Positions 16,055-25,406 are shown, counted from the stretch's first letter. The stretch is 64,000 bases of DNA from VXRJ01 sp964636705 (GCA_964636705.1 CAZWUJ010000007.1:1-64000), one strand, 5' to 3'. Notes: generated by a model from the letters alone, not told the origin. Translations and numbers: made by a program.

Positions 16055-18373
16055 ATGAGCCGGCACTTGATCGCCATGCGCCCTGACGGGCGCGCGCACC
16101 CAACGCTTCTCGCCATCACCACCCTGGCCGTGGCTGTCGCCACGATTGCCGGGACGGCCGACGCGCAGCCCTCCAACGGGCAGCTCGTCCTCGGGGAAGC
16201 GGAGGGCGCGCCGGCCGAGCCGAGCAGCGCGGGCTCTGCGGTCGTACCCGGCCCGAGCGTTACCGCGCCGAGAACGTTGGCGCCGCCCACCATCGACGGC
16301 CGGCTCGATGATGCAGTCTGGCGCGACGCGGTGCGGATCACGGAGTTCACACAGACGAATCCCGTCGAGGGCGCCGCGGCGACCGAAGCGACCCAAGTGT
16401 GGCTCGCCTACGACGCCGATCATCTCTACTTCGCCTTCCACGCCCACTACGCCGATCCGTCGCAGATGCGTGCCAACCGCGTAGACCGGGACCGGATCGG
16501 GCGCGACGACTGGATCGCGGTGACGTTCGACACGTTTCTCGATCAGCAGCGGGCCTACCAGTTCTCGGTCAACCCGTATGGCGTCCAGTCGGATGCGATC
16601 CTGCAGGCAGGCGGGCGGGGTGGCGGACCCGGCGGCGGCCGTGGCGGTGGGGGCGGGGGGGACACCTCCTGGGACGCCCTCTTCGACACGAGCGGCGCCA
16701 TCGTTGACGACGGCTGGACGGCGGAGATGGCCATACCCTTCAAGAGCCTTCGCTACCCGTCGCGCGGTGAGGCCGAGCATCGCTGGGGATTCCAGATCAC
16801 CCGGACCATGCAGACGAAGGACGAGACCGTCGTCTGGTCGCCGGTCACGCGCGCCATCGCCGGCCGGCTGACCCAGATGGGGACGCTGGGCGGGTTGCGC
16901 GGGCTCTCGTCCAGCCGCAACCTGGAAATCCTTCCGACCGCCAGCGCCATCCAGCTCGGAGAGTTGGGCGAGAACGGCTACGTCGACCGTGACCCGGCCC
17001 CCGACATCGGACTCAACGTCAAGTACGGAGTCACTTCGAACCTGACGGCTGACTTCACCGCGAATCCGGATTTCTCCCAAATCGAATCGGACCGGCCGCA
17101 GATTGAGGTGAACCGGCGCTTTCCGCTCTTCTTCCCGGAGCTGCGCCCTTTCTTCCTCGAGGGTCAGGAGATTTTCCGCACGCCGGGACGCGTCAATCTC
17201 GTCCACACCCGAACCATCGTGGACCCGCAGGTAGGGGCGAAACTGACCGGCAAGGCGGGGAACACGACCCTCGGCGCCCTGGTCGTGAACGACGAAGCGC
17301 CCGGCCATCTGGACGACCCGGCGGCGGCCGGCTACGGACGGACGGCGCAGTTCCTGATTGGGCGCGCCCGGTACGATCTGTACCCCGAGTCGTACATCGG
17401 CGCCATCGTCACCGACCGAGAGTTCATCGACTCGTACAGCCGGGTGGGAGGCGTCGACGGACGCTTCCGTCTGGGCCAGAACTACAGTCTGGAGTTTCTG
17501 GCCGCCACCTCGTCGAACCGCGACCTCGACGGCGTGGAAACGTCGGGGCCGATAGTCAATTTCGGGTTCCGCCACGACAGCCGCAATCTCAACTATCGAG
17601 TGGAGTACGACCAGGTGGATCCCGGCTTCGACACCGCCGCCGGCTTCGTCCGCCGCGTCGACCTCCGCCGCCTGGATACCCGCATCCAGTACGAATGGTG
17701 GCCGGAACATTGGCTCATCAGTTGGGGGCCGGATCTCTCCTACATGCGGAATGTCGACCACAGTGGCGTGCTGCAGGACGAATCCATCGACGGCGGCGTG
17801 CGCTTCCGCTTTGCGCGCAACATCTTTCTGAATCTGGACGGAAGCCGTGAACTGGAACGCTTCGAAGGGATCGACTTCCACAAGACCAGCTATTCGATAC
17901 GCAACGGGATCAGCACCAGCCGCCGGTGGTCGATCAACTACAACATCGATTGGGGCAACGAGATCCGCTTCATCGACACGCCGTACCTGGGCCGGACCTT
18001 CGAGTACGACATCGGCGTCACGCTGCTTCCCACATCGCGGCTGAACACGCGCCTTTCACTCGATAGCAGCAGGTTCACCGACCCGGACGGCTCCGTCGCC
18101 TTCGACGTGAAGATCTTCCGCGCATTCACTACCTACCAGTTCACGGACCGGCTGCTCGTTCGCAATATCCTGGAGCGGGACACCAGCGACGGGAAGGTGG
18201 GGATCAACCTGCTCCTGACGTATCGCGTGAATGCGGGGACGGTATTCTACGCCGGCATCGACGACCGGCTGCAGGAGGGGATCCACCTCGACAAGGAAAG
18301 CTACTACACACGTGATCTGCAACGCTACCGCCGCGCCGTCTTCATGAAGCTGCAGTACCTCTTCCGCTACTGA
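16055..18373 (+). CDS. DUF5916 outer-membrane protein with CBM9-like domain
   Basis: Protein of 772 residues from ATG 16055 (GTG 16046 and ATG 16076 are also possible). After an export signal, a CBM9-like sugar-binding domain occupies roughly residues 70-250: PPTIDGRLDDAVWRDAV, TQVWLAYDADHLYFAFHAH, DDWIAVTFDTFLDQQRAY. A glycine-rich insert (GGRGGGPGGGRGGGG) interrupts it. The remainder is the DUF5916 part, with NPDFSQIESDRPQIEVNRR, FPLFFPELRPFFLEGQEIF and many alternating beta strands ending in YRRAVFMKLQYLFRY, typical of an outer-membrane barrel. Role unknown; possibly glycan uptake or surface binding. Confidence 0.88.
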   Translation: MSRHLIAMRPDGRAHPTLLAITTLAVAVATIAGTADAQPSNGQLVLGEAEGAPAEPSSAGSAVVPGPSVTAPRTLAPPTIDGRLDDAVWRDAVRITEFTQTNPVEGAAATEATQVWLAYDADHLYFAFHAHYADPSQMRANRVDRDRIGRDDWIAVTFDTFLDQQRAYQFSVNPYGVQSDAILQAGGRGGGPGGGRGGGGGGDTSWDALFDTSGAIVDDGWTAEMAIPFKSLRYPSRGEAEHRWGFQITRTMQTKDETVVWSPVTRAIAGRLTQMGTLGGLRGLSSSRNLEILPTASAIQLGELGENGYVDRDPAPDIGLNVKYGVTSNLTADFTANPDFSQIESDRPQIEVNRRFPLFFPELRPFFLEGQEIFRTPGRVNLVHTRTIVDPQVGAKLTGKAGNTTLGALVVNDEAPGHLDDPAAAGYGRTAQFLIGRARYDLYPESYIGAIVTDREFIDSYSRVGGVDGRFRLGQNYSLEFLAATSSNRDLDGVETSGPIVNFGFRHDSRNLNYRVEYDQVDPGFDTAAGFVRRVDLRRLDTRIQYEWWPEHWLISWGPDLSYMRNVDHSGVLQDESIDGGVRFRFARNIFLNLDGSRELERFEGIDFHKTSYSIRNGISTSRRWSINYNIDWGNEIRFIDTPYLGRTFEYDIGVTLLPTSRLNTRLSLDSSRFTDPDGSVAFDVKIFRAFTTYQFTDRLLVRNILERDTSDGKVGINLLLTYRVNAGTVFYAGIDDRLQEGIHLDKESYYTRDLQRYRRAVFMKLQYLFRY

Positions 18374-18385
18374 CCGCATAGTACG

Positions 18386-19594
18386 ATGCGGTCGATGACG
18401 ACCGCCGCCACCAGTCGTTCGCTTGCCGGCGCGCTTGCCGAACGGCTGGCCGAGCGGGAGGGCCGGGCCACTCGCCGTCGGCTGCTCCCGCTCGATCGAA
18501 CTGCCGGAACTCACGTTCGCCTCGGGGGCCGGCGTCTGCTGCAGTTCTGCTCCAACGACTACCTTGGCCTCGCCTCGCACCCGGCGGTTGCGCGGGCCGC
18601 CGCGGAGGCTGCAGCGGACCGCGGCGCGGGAGCCGGATCCGCACGGCTCGTGGCGGGCACGTCGATACTGCATGCCGCGCTGGAAGACGACCTGGCGCGA
18701 CTGAAGAGCACCGAGGCAGCGCTGGTCTTCTCCTCCGGCTACCACGTCAACGCCGGTCTTCTGCCGGCGCTCGCGGGGAACGGAGACCTCCTTCTGAGCG
18801 ATGCGCTCAACCACGCAAGCCTGATCGATGGCTGCCGCCTGTCGCGCGCGGCGGTCCGCGTGTACCGGCATGCCGACGCTGGCCATGTTGAGGAACTACT
18901 GGCCGATTCCCGTCGCTTCCGCCACCGGTTCATCGTCACCGAGTCGGTCTTCGCGATGGACGGGGATCTCGCCCCCCTTGGGGAACTGGTCGCGGCGGCG
19001 CAGCGGCACGATGCCTGGGTGGTTGTCGACGAGGCGCATGCGACCGGGGTCTTCGGTCCGACCGGCGCGGGCCTGGTGGAGCAACTCGGCCTGACGGACG
19101 CTGTGGACGTGCAGATCGGTACCCTGAGCAAGGCGCTCGGATCGCTCGGCGGCTTCGTCGCCGGATCGCGGGAGCTCGTCGACTGGTTGACGAACGCCGC
19201 GCCCACGTTCGTCTACACGACGGCGCTGCCGCCGGCGGTGGTTGCGGCGGCGCGCGCGGCCGTCGGCGTGATGCGCGCCGAGCCGGAGCGGCGCGCGCGG
19301 CTCTGGTCCAACGCGGAGACCCTGCGCGGATCCCTGCAACGCGCCGGTTTCCACGTCGCGCCCAGCGCGTCGCCCATCCTGCCGGTCGTTGTGGGCGGTG
19401 CGGACGCCGCTCTGCGGCTGGCCGACGCGCTGCTCGCGCGAGGCGTCCTGATACCGGCCATCCGGCCGCCCACGGTACCCGAAGGAACGGCGCGGTTGCG
19501 CGTCACGCCCATGGCGACCCACACGGACGCGGACATCGATGAGGTGACGGCGGTGTTTGCCGCCGCCGGGCGGGCGACTGGATTGCTCGCATGA
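18386..19594 (+). CDS. bioF: 8-amino-7-oxononanoate synthase
   Basis: PLP enzyme of 402 residues that condenses pimeloyl-ACP/CoA with alanine in biotin synthesis. Seen: LLQFCSNDYLGLASHP at the N-terminus, GAGSARLVAGTSILHAALE, the Asp/His of VVVDEAHATGVFGPTGAG and the PLP-lysine in QIGTLSKALGSLGGFVAGS. Length is usual (about 390). A second ATG at 18395 is an alternative start. It is 12 bp after the DUF5916 gene and overlaps bioD by four bases, so the two biotin genes are co-translated. Confidence 0.95.
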   Translation: MRSMTTAATSRSLAGALAERLAEREGRATRRRLLPLDRTAGTHVRLGGRRLLQFCSNDYLGLASHPAVARAAAEAAADRGAGAGSARLVAGTSILHAALEDDLARLKSTEAALVFSSGYHVNAGLLPALAGNGDLLLSDALNHASLIDGCRLSRAAVRVYRHADAGHVEELLADSRRFRHRFIVTESVFAMDGDLAPLGELVAAAQRHDAWVVVDEAHATGVFGPTGAGLVEQLGLTDAVDVQIGTLSKALGSLGGFVAGSRELVDWLTNAAPTFVYTTALPPAVVAAARAAVGVMRAEPERRARLWSNAETLRGSLQRAGFHVAPSASPILPVVVGGADAALRLADALLARGVLIPAIRPPTVPEGTARLRVTPMATHTDADIDEVTAVFAAAGRATGLLA

Positions 19595-20271
19595 ACTGCT
19601 TCATCACCGGGACCGGCACCGGCGTCGGCAAGACGTTCGTCGCGTGCGGCATCGCTGCCGCGCTCCGGGCCCGCGGCCTGCGCGTCGGCGTCATGAAGCC
19701 GATCGAAACGGGCTGCGGCCCCGCCGGCGCGCGGCGGGCGCGGGATGCCGCCGCCTTGCGCGCCGCCGCTGAGAGCCCGCTTGATCTCGGCACGATCTGC
19801 CCTTGGCAGCTCGAGGCGCCGCTCGCGCCGGACGTCGCGGCCCGCCTGGAGGGCGTTCGGATCGACCCGCCGCGGATCGTCCGGCTCTACCGGGCGATCG
19901 AACGCGACCACGAGGTCACGCTGGTCGAGGGCGCAGGCGGCCTCCTTGTCCCAATCGACGGCGGCTACACGATGGCGGATCTGGCGCGCGAGCTCCACCT
20001 GCCGCTCATCGTCGTCGTCGACTCGAAGCTCGGAGCCATAAACCACACCCTCCTCACCCTGGAAGCCGCCGCCGTGCGCGGTCTCACGGTGATCGGCTAC
20101 GTCCTGAACCGCGCCGCTCCGGACGATGACCGCGCCACCATGACCAACGCCGACCTGCTCGCACGCTGCACCAGCGTCCCGTGCCTCGGCGCGGTGGCCT
20201 GGACGCCGGCGGGAGATGCCGGCGTGCTCATGGAAAAAGCGCTCGACCTGAATCGCCTGGCGGCGCGCTAG
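19591..20271 (+). CDS. bioD: Dethiobiotin synthetase
   Basis: ATP-dependent carboxylase of 226 residues that closes the ureido ring of dethiobiotin. The P-loop FITGTGTGVGKTFVACG begins at residue 4, with MKPIETGC (substrate Lys and Thr) following and VEGAGGLLVPID (second nucleotide/metal motif) about residue 112. ATG 19591 overlaps the bioF stop as ATGA. Convergent with bioB, 30 bp away. bioA is not in the window. Confidence 0.95.
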   Translation: MNCFITGTGTGVGKTFVACGIAAALRARGLRVGVMKPIETGCGPAGARRARDAAALRAAAESPLDLGTICPWQLEAPLAPDVAARLEGVRIDPPRIVRLYRAIERDHEVTLVEGAGGLLVPIDGGYTMADLARELHLPLIVVVDSKLGAINHTLLTLEAAAVRGLTVIGYVLNRAAPDDDRATMTNADLLARCTSVPCLGAVAWTPAGDAGVLMEKALDLNRLAAR

Positions 20272-20300
20272 CAGGCTGCGCCGTGGAACCGTGCTCGCTA

Positions 20301-21254
20301 CTAGGGTTGGGAGTCTGTGCCGTGTAGACCGAGGCGCCGGAGCAACGCCACGTCCGCATCCGGTTCCGGGTTCGGCGTGGTAAGCAGACGATCGCCAAGA
20401 AAGATGGAGTTCGCACCTGCCAGGAAGCAGAGGGCCTGGGCTACTTCCGCCATCTCCATCCGGCCGGCGCTCAGCCGCACCTTCGCCTCCGGCATCAGGA
20501 GCCGCGCCGTCGCGATCACTCGCACGACCTCATCCCACGGAACCGGCGGCCGATCCGCAAGCGGGGTCCCATCGACCGGCACCAGCGTGTTGATCGGCAC
20601 GCTCTCCGGGTACGGCTCCTGGCGCGCGAGCTCCCACAGCAGATCGATCCGGTCCGCATGTGTCTCGCCCATTCCGAGGATGCCGCCGCAACAGACCTTG
20701 ATGCCGGCATGTCGCACCGCGCGCAGCGTCGCGAGACGGTCGTCGTAGGTGCGTGTCGTGATGATGGACCCGTAGAAGCCGCGCCCGCTGTCCAGGTTGT
20801 GGTTGTAGTAGTCGAGGCCGGCGTCGCGCAGCCGCTCCGCCTGATCACGATCGAGCATGCCGAGGGTGGCGCAGGTCTCGAGCCCCTCGGCCCTCACCGC
20901 GCCAATCATCGTGAGTACGCGATCGAACGCGGGACCGTCGGACGCCTCGCGCCAGGCTGCGCCGATGCAGAACCGGTCGGCGCCGGCCGCGCGCGCTCGC
21001 GCCGCCGCCTCGGCTACCTCGTCTACCGGCATCAGGCCGGACGGCTCCACGCCCGTGTCGTGGTGGACCGACTGCGGACAGTAGGCGCAGTCCTCCGGGC
21101 AGCCGCCGGTCTCGACGCTTAGAAGGGACGCACACTGCATCCCGGCCGGATCGTGGTGCTTCCGATGCACGCTCGCCGCGTCGTACACCAGGTCGAGAAG
21201 GCCGCGGCCGTAGGTTGCCGCCACCTCGTCGCGCGTCACGCGATCGCCCATCAT
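20301..21254 (-). CDS. bioB: Biotin synthase
   Basis: Radical SAM enzyme of 317 residues that inserts sulfur into dethiobiotin. The CxxxCxxC cluster motif is in GGCPEDCAYCPQSVHHDTGV, preceded by MQCASLLSVET; further family motifs are YNHNLDSGRGFYGSIITTRTYDDRL, CCGGILGMGE and the C-terminal SAGRMEM and NSIFLGDRLLTTPNPEPD. It faces bioFD, so all three biotin steps are adjacent but on two transcripts. A palindrome with TATAAT on each strand lies between this gene and the divergent aminotransferase. Confidence 0.96.
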   Translation of the reverse strand: MMGDRVTRDEVAATYGRGLLDLVYDAASVHRKHHDPAGMQCASLLSVETGGCPEDCAYCPQSVHHDTGVEPSGLMPVDEVAEAAARARAAGADRFCIGAAWREASDGPAFDRVLTMIGAVRAEGLETCATLGMLDRDQAERLRDAGLDYYNHNLDSGRGFYGSIITTRTYDDRLATLRAVRHAGIKVCCGGILGMGETHADRIDLLWELARQEPYPESVPINTLVPVDGTPLADRPPVPWDEVVRVIATARLLMPEAKVRLSAGRMEMAEVAQALCFLAGANSIFLGDRLLTTPNPEPDADVALLRRLGLHGTDSQP

Positions 21255-21284
21255 GGTCAGGGAGAAGGATTCGAAACCTGACGG

Positions 21285-21316
21285 ATTATAGAGGGACGCC
21301 CGTCAGTCTCTATAAT
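21285..21316. promoter_or_regulatory. Divergent promoter palindrome of bioB
   Basis: ATTATAGAG (21285-21293) and CTCTATAAT (21308-21316) are perfect 9-bp inverted arms separated by 14 bp. Each arm carries a consensus -10 hexamer TATAAT on opposite strands, one for bioB (start 21254) and one for the aminotransferase (start 21329, so its leader would be only a few bases). Nine-bp arms with a 14-15 bp spacer are also the layout of BirA biotin operators, although the arm sequence differs from the enterobacterial one. Confidence 0.55.
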
Positions 21317-21328
21317 TGAAACAGAATC

Positions 21329-22621
21329 ATGTTCGACGGACTCTCCCCCGAAGGGCTTGCCGCGCATGAACGGATGCTGTCCGCGCGACTCAACGAACTC
21401 GCCGCCGCAGGCCTCGACCTCGACTTGACACGGGGCAAACCGAGCCCCCAACAAGTCGCGCTCTCGGACCCGCTCGATCTGGCCCTCGACGGCAACTACC
21501 GTGTCGAGGACGGCACCGACGTTCGGAACTACGGCGGATTGCTCGGCATCCCGGAGGCGCGGCGGCTGGGTGCGGAAATGCTCGGCGTGAGCCCGGATCG
21601 GGTGATCGCCGGCGGCAACTCCAGCCTCAACCTGATGTACCAGTACGTTCTGAACGCCTGGCTGGAGGGTCCCGTCGGGCCGGGCAGCGCGTGGCGCGAC
21701 GAGCCGCGGCCATTACGTTTTCTCTGTGTCGTGCCGGGCTACGATCGCCATTTCAAGGTTACCGAGAGCCTCGGTTTCGAGCTGGTGTCCGTGCCGATCC
21801 GTGACGACGGCCCCGACATGGACATGGTGGAGACGCTTGTCGCGGAGGATCCGGGGATCAAGGGAATCTGGTGTGTCCCGAAGTACTCCAATCCGACCGG
21901 CTGCGTCTATTCGGATGACGTGGTCGATCGATTCGCGCAACTCGCGCGGCGCGCCGGCCCCCACTTCCGGATCCTGTGGGACAACGCTTATGCGGTGCAC
22001 GATCTCGACGACGACCCGCCGGTTCTGGCGAACCTCATGGAGCGCGCACGCGACGCCGGCACCGAGGACAGCGTCGTGATGTTCACCTCGACGTCAAAGA
22101 TCACGCGTGCCGGCGCCGGCATCTCGTTCGTCGCGATGTCGCCGGCCAACACCGCCTCGTTCACCAGGGCGCTCGGCATGCAGACGATCGGCCCCGACAA
22201 GGTGAATCAGTTACGTCACGTTCGGTATCTTCGGAACCTGGACGGCATCCGAGAACTGATGCGTCGGCACGCGGCCATGCTACGCCCCAAGTTCGAGCGG
22301 GTGCTCCGTCATCTTGCCGAAGGTCTGGTGGCGGACGGCATCGGATCGTGGAGCCGGCCCCGCGGCGGTTACTTTCTCTCGTTCGAGGCGCCGCCGGGCA
22401 CCGCCGCCGCCACCGTCGAGCTGGCGGGACAGGCTGGTGTCAAGCTCACGCCGGCCGGCGCGACGTTTCCGCATGGACACGATCCCGACGACTCGAACAT
22501 CCGCCTCGCGCCCACCTACCCGTCAATCCAGCAACTGGATCAGGCGATGCCGGTCTTCGTGACCGCCGTGGCCGTGACCGCCGCCCGGCAACACCTGGAG
22601 GCGGGCGTTGCGCGCGTGTGA
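21329..22621 (+). CDS. Class I aminotransferase (Asp_aminotransf family)
   Basis: PLP-dependent aminotransferase of 430 residues in the subgroup annotated as aspartate aminotransferase-like/MocR-like. Seen: LDLTRGKPSPQQVALSDPLD near the N-terminus, DVRNYGGLLGIPEARRLGAEML, GNSSLNLMYQYVLNAW, PKYSNPTGCVYSDDV (NPTG motif), ILWDNAYAVHDL and the PLP-lysine segment MFTSTSKITRAGAGISFVA. Substrate is probably an acidic or aromatic amino acid. Divergent from bioB across a shared promoter. Confidence 0.92.
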   Translation: MFDGLSPEGLAAHERMLSARLNELAAAGLDLDLTRGKPSPQQVALSDPLDLALDGNYRVEDGTDVRNYGGLLGIPEARRLGAEMLGVSPDRVIAGGNSSLNLMYQYVLNAWLEGPVGPGSAWRDEPRPLRFLCVVPGYDRHFKVTESLGFELVSVPIRDDGPDMDMVETLVAEDPGIKGIWCVPKYSNPTGCVYSDDVVDRFAQLARRAGPHFRILWDNAYAVHDLDDDPPVLANLMERARDAGTEDSVVMFTSTSKITRAGAGISFVAMSPANTASFTRALGMQTIGPDKVNQLRHVRYLRNLDGIRELMRRHAAMLRPKFERVLRHLAEGLVADGIGSWSRPRGGYFLSFEAPPGTAAATVELAGQAGVKLTPAGATFPHGHDPDDSNIRLAPTYPSIQQLDQAMPVFVTAVAVTAARQHLEAGVARV

Positions 22622-22655
22622 CCGGAGGCCCGCCACGCCGGAGGAGCATTTGCAC

Positions 22656-24548
22656 ATGAAGCTGACGCGGACCCTTGCCGCCCTGGTCTTTCTCACCGTC
22701 GCGACAGTTCCTGGCGTTGCCGCGGGCCAGGCCGGCGACGGCAACTGGGCGCTGGGCGAACCCGACCTCGTGGTCGAGATGCCAGTGGCCTACACATTGG
22801 CAGCGGGCGACCGCGTCGTCACGCGAAACTTCGTTCTTCCGGTGGAGCTTTCCGAGCAGCGCTGGGTCCGCGCGTTCGACTTGCGGCCTGCCGCTGGCGC
22901 CGGCGACGCGGTGCAGCGGGCGGAGGTGCTGCTCGATATGACCGGCGCGGGTGAGACACGGGACGAGCGGGACGCCGAGGTGGGCTATTCGGGGGCCCTC
23001 ACCGACCATGGCGTTCTTCCGGCGGGCCACGTCCTCGCCTGGTCAGCGGCGGGAGGGGCTCTCCCCGCCGTACCGGGACTGGCGTGGCCTCTGCTTCCGG
23101 GCGCCAACCTGCTCCTGCAGCTCCAGATGCAGGCGGGCGGCACACCGGTCAATGTGCAGGCCTCGGTGGGTCTGTACTTCGCCGACGATGGTCCCTTGAT
23201 CGCTGCCGTCACGGTGCCCATGGAAGCGGCAGCGCTCGACATCCCCGCCGGGGTGGCGGAACACGCCACGGAGGATCGCTACCGCCTGCCAGTCGCGGTC
23301 GATGTGGTCGGCGCCTATCCGCAGATGGGCCCGCTCGGAAGTCAGATCCACGTGTCGGCGATGCTGCCGGACGGAACTGCAACCGATGTGCTCCGCATCG
23401 ATGAATGGCAACCTGACGAACTGGTCGGGCGCCGGTACACCGAACCGATTCACCTCCCCGCCCAGTCGACGCTGATCGCCCGGTTCGTCTTCGACAATTC
23501 GGCCGGCAACCCACGCAATCCGTCGGACCCGCCGGCGCGCGCCGGATACGTCACCACCGATCCCGGCGGCATGGAGGCGCCCGAACGGGGCGAAGTCGTG
23601 CTGCAGGTGCTGCCGGTGCTGCCCGGCGATACCGCGTTGCTCGCCCAGAACCTCGGCCTCAAACGAGCCCGCAACGACCTCCTCAGCCTGCAGGCGCGGC
23701 TTCGCTTTGCTCCGGACGACTACCGGAGCCACGGGTTGCTGGCGGCGCGTTACATCGCCATGGGACAGCCCGAGCTGGCACGCCCGCATGTGGACGAAGC
23801 GCTCGCGCTGCAGCCCGAACACCCGGAGGCGCACTTCAACCTCGGGTCGCTGCTGATCGCGGAAGGCGACCACGCCGGCGCCATCGACGCGTTCCGCATG
23901 GCGACGGAGTTGCGACCCGAGTACGCCGACGCCCACAACAACCTCGGAGCACTGCTCGCCGCTACGGGTGCGCTGACCGACGCCGTCGTCTACTACCGGC
24001 TCGCCCTGCAGTTCCGTCCCCGGGATGCCAGCGCGCATTTCAACCTTGCGAGCACCCTCCTGGCCCTGGGAGAACAAGGCGAAGCGATCACACACTACCG
24101 GGAAGCGCTCGTCACGGCGCCAACCGATCCCTCGGTGCACAGCAATCTGGCGCGCGTGCTGGCGAACGAGGGCGAGCCGGCGGAAGCGGTAACGCACTAC
24201 GAGCGGGCATTGGAGTTCGCCCCCGATTTGCCGATGGCCCTCGTCGGGCTGGCATGGATACGGGCGACGTCACCCTACGAATCGCTGCGGCAAGCCGATC
24301 AGGCGCTCGCGCTAGCGCAGCGCGCCGTGGCCCTGATAGGCGCCGACCACCCGGAAGTGCTCGACGCCCTTGCCGCCGCCTACGCCGCGACCGGACGCTT
24401 CGATGACGCCGTTGCCACTGCCCGCCGCGCCGTGGACGCGGCACGGGCCAATCCGGGGTTCGAACCTCTCGCGAACAGCATCGAAGGCCGTATCCGCCTC
24501 TATCTGGCCTTCCGCCCGTTCCGCACGCCACTGCCCGAGGAGCAGTAG
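22656..24548 (+). CDS. Secreted TPR protein with degenerate PHM-like domain
   Basis: Exported protein of 630 residues. ATG 22656 follows GGAGGAGCATTTGCAC and begins a signal peptide (MKLTRTLAALVFLTVATV). Residues about 25-340 align by eye with the PHM-like part of the protein at 11806-13053: ALGEPDLVVEMPVAYTLAAGD against IGEPDVVLNMLEPYEIPADG. However the His pair (RVVHHV) reads VQRAEV, and no HxH segment is present, so copper sites appear lost. The C-terminal part is a TPR array with repeats such as ALALQPEHPEAHFNLGSLL, ELRPEYADAHNNLGALLA and QFRPRDASAHFNLASTLLAL. Likely a protein-interaction scaffold in the periplasm. Confidence 0.85.
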   Translation: MKLTRTLAALVFLTVATVPGVAAGQAGDGNWALGEPDLVVEMPVAYTLAAGDRVVTRNFVLPVELSEQRWVRAFDLRPAAGAGDAVQRAEVLLDMTGAGETRDERDAEVGYSGALTDHGVLPAGHVLAWSAAGGALPAVPGLAWPLLPGANLLLQLQMQAGGTPVNVQASVGLYFADDGPLIAAVTVPMEAAALDIPAGVAEHATEDRYRLPVAVDVVGAYPQMGPLGSQIHVSAMLPDGTATDVLRIDEWQPDELVGRRYTEPIHLPAQSTLIARFVFDNSAGNPRNPSDPPARAGYVTTDPGGMEAPERGEVVLQVLPVLPGDTALLAQNLGLKRARNDLLSLQARLRFAPDDYRSHGLLAARYIAMGQPELARPHVDEALALQPEHPEAHFNLGSLLIAEGDHAGAIDAFRMATELRPEYADAHNNLGALLAATGALTDAVVYYRLALQFRPRDASAHFNLASTLLALGEQGEAITHYREALVTAPTDPSVHSNLARVLANEGEPAEAVTHYERALEFAPDLPMALVGLAWIRATSPYESLRQADQALALAQRAVALIGADHPEVLDALAAAYAATGRFDDAVATARRAVDAARANPGFEPLANSIEGRIRLYLAFRPFRTPLPEEQ

Positions 24549-24573
24549 GCCTCATGAGCGACGGGCGCCGGCC

Positions 24574-24829
24574 TCAGCGGTAGTCCGGGTTCGGATAGTC
24601 GAACCGGCAGCCGGCGTCCCTCGATCACGCGGGTCGTGACCGATGTCTTGTCTCCCAGCCAGATGCTGGTGCCGATCACCAGGATCTCCGCCGCCATCAC
24701 CCGCTCGAGCAGGATCGGCCAGTCGTCCTGTCCGGCCCCGTGTTCGCGCATGTCGGGGTAGACGCCAGGCGCAATCGCGAAGTCCCAGCGGCTCTCGGAG
24801 CAGAATCGTTCCTGCCGTTCGTTCAGCAT
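24574..24829 (-). pseudogene. Remnant of a flavodoxin-family oxidoreductase
   Basis: The minus strand encodes DFAIAPGVYPDMREHGAG and QDDWPILLERVMAAEILVIG, then TSIWLGDKTSVTTRVIEG, the central part of a flavodoxin-family NAD(P)H/FMN oxidoreductase. One base out of frame directly after this lies DAGCRFDYPNPDYR and a stop (24574-24576), which matches the C-terminal tail of the same family as I remember it. The N-terminal FMN phosphate loop and roughly 90 residues between core and tail are missing. This is best explained as a decayed gene with an internal deletion plus frameshift. It fills most of the gap 24549-24842. Confidence 0.7.
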
Positions 24830-24842
24830 CGACTCCTCGCGC

Positions 24843-25346
24843 TCACGGCCGGTGTTCGAACACGTGTTCGACTTCGACCGCGCGCATCCCGGCGGTTTCA
24901 GTGACGTTGTGTCCGCCGAGGCGCTCCCCGAATTCACCGTAGCGTGCCACGACTTCGTCCGGCTGCGGCGGGAGCGGAAACTGCACGACGACGCGAACCT
25001 CCCCTCGCGGCCACCGGAATGTGTTGATCCGCGTCCAGAACTGGCTGTCCTGCACCGCCGCGCGCCCCGTTTCCATCAGGTTCTGGGCCGGCCATTCTTC
25101 GACCGGCACCGTCTCGACCGCTTCGTGCGTTATTCGGTAGTTGACGTAGGCCCCATCCGGCAGATCGGTCGCGCCTTCTATCCAGAGCTGCCGCCATTCG
25201 GAGCGATGCGTGACCTCCAACTGCACCGATTCGGGCCCGCTCACCACGCCGTCGCCGCCGTCCCCACCGGCCGGACCACAACCGGCGGCAGCCGCCACCA
25301 GGAGGGCGGGCACGAGGAACCGCGGCCTGGCCGACACGGCGCGCAT
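24843..25346 (-). CDS. Hypothetical lipoprotein
   Basis: Lipoprotein of 167 residues: MRAVSARPRFLVPALLVAAAAGC with lipobox AAGC, then a glycine-rich linker (GPAGGDGGDGVV) and a beta-rich domain with LEVTHRSEWRQLWIEGATDLPDGAYVNY, DSQFWTRINTFRWPRGEVRVVVQFPLP and PDEVVARYGEFGERLGG. I start at ATG 25346 instead of the longer frame because of the lipoprotein signal. Divergent from the VOC gene. No family recognised. Confidence 0.75.
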   Translation of the reverse strand: MRAVSARPRFLVPALLVAAAAGCGPAGGDGGDGVVSGPESVQLEVTHRSEWRQLWIEGATDLPDGAYVNYRITHEAVETVPVEEWPAQNLMETGRAAVQDSQFWTRINTFRWPRGEVRVVVQFPLPPQPDEVVARYGEFGERLGGHNVTETAGMRAVEVEHVFEHRP

Positions 25347-25406
25347 TATAACGAGGGAGACCGAACGACCGGCGGGTGAAGAGCTATCATGGGAAGTCAC
25401 CACCCG

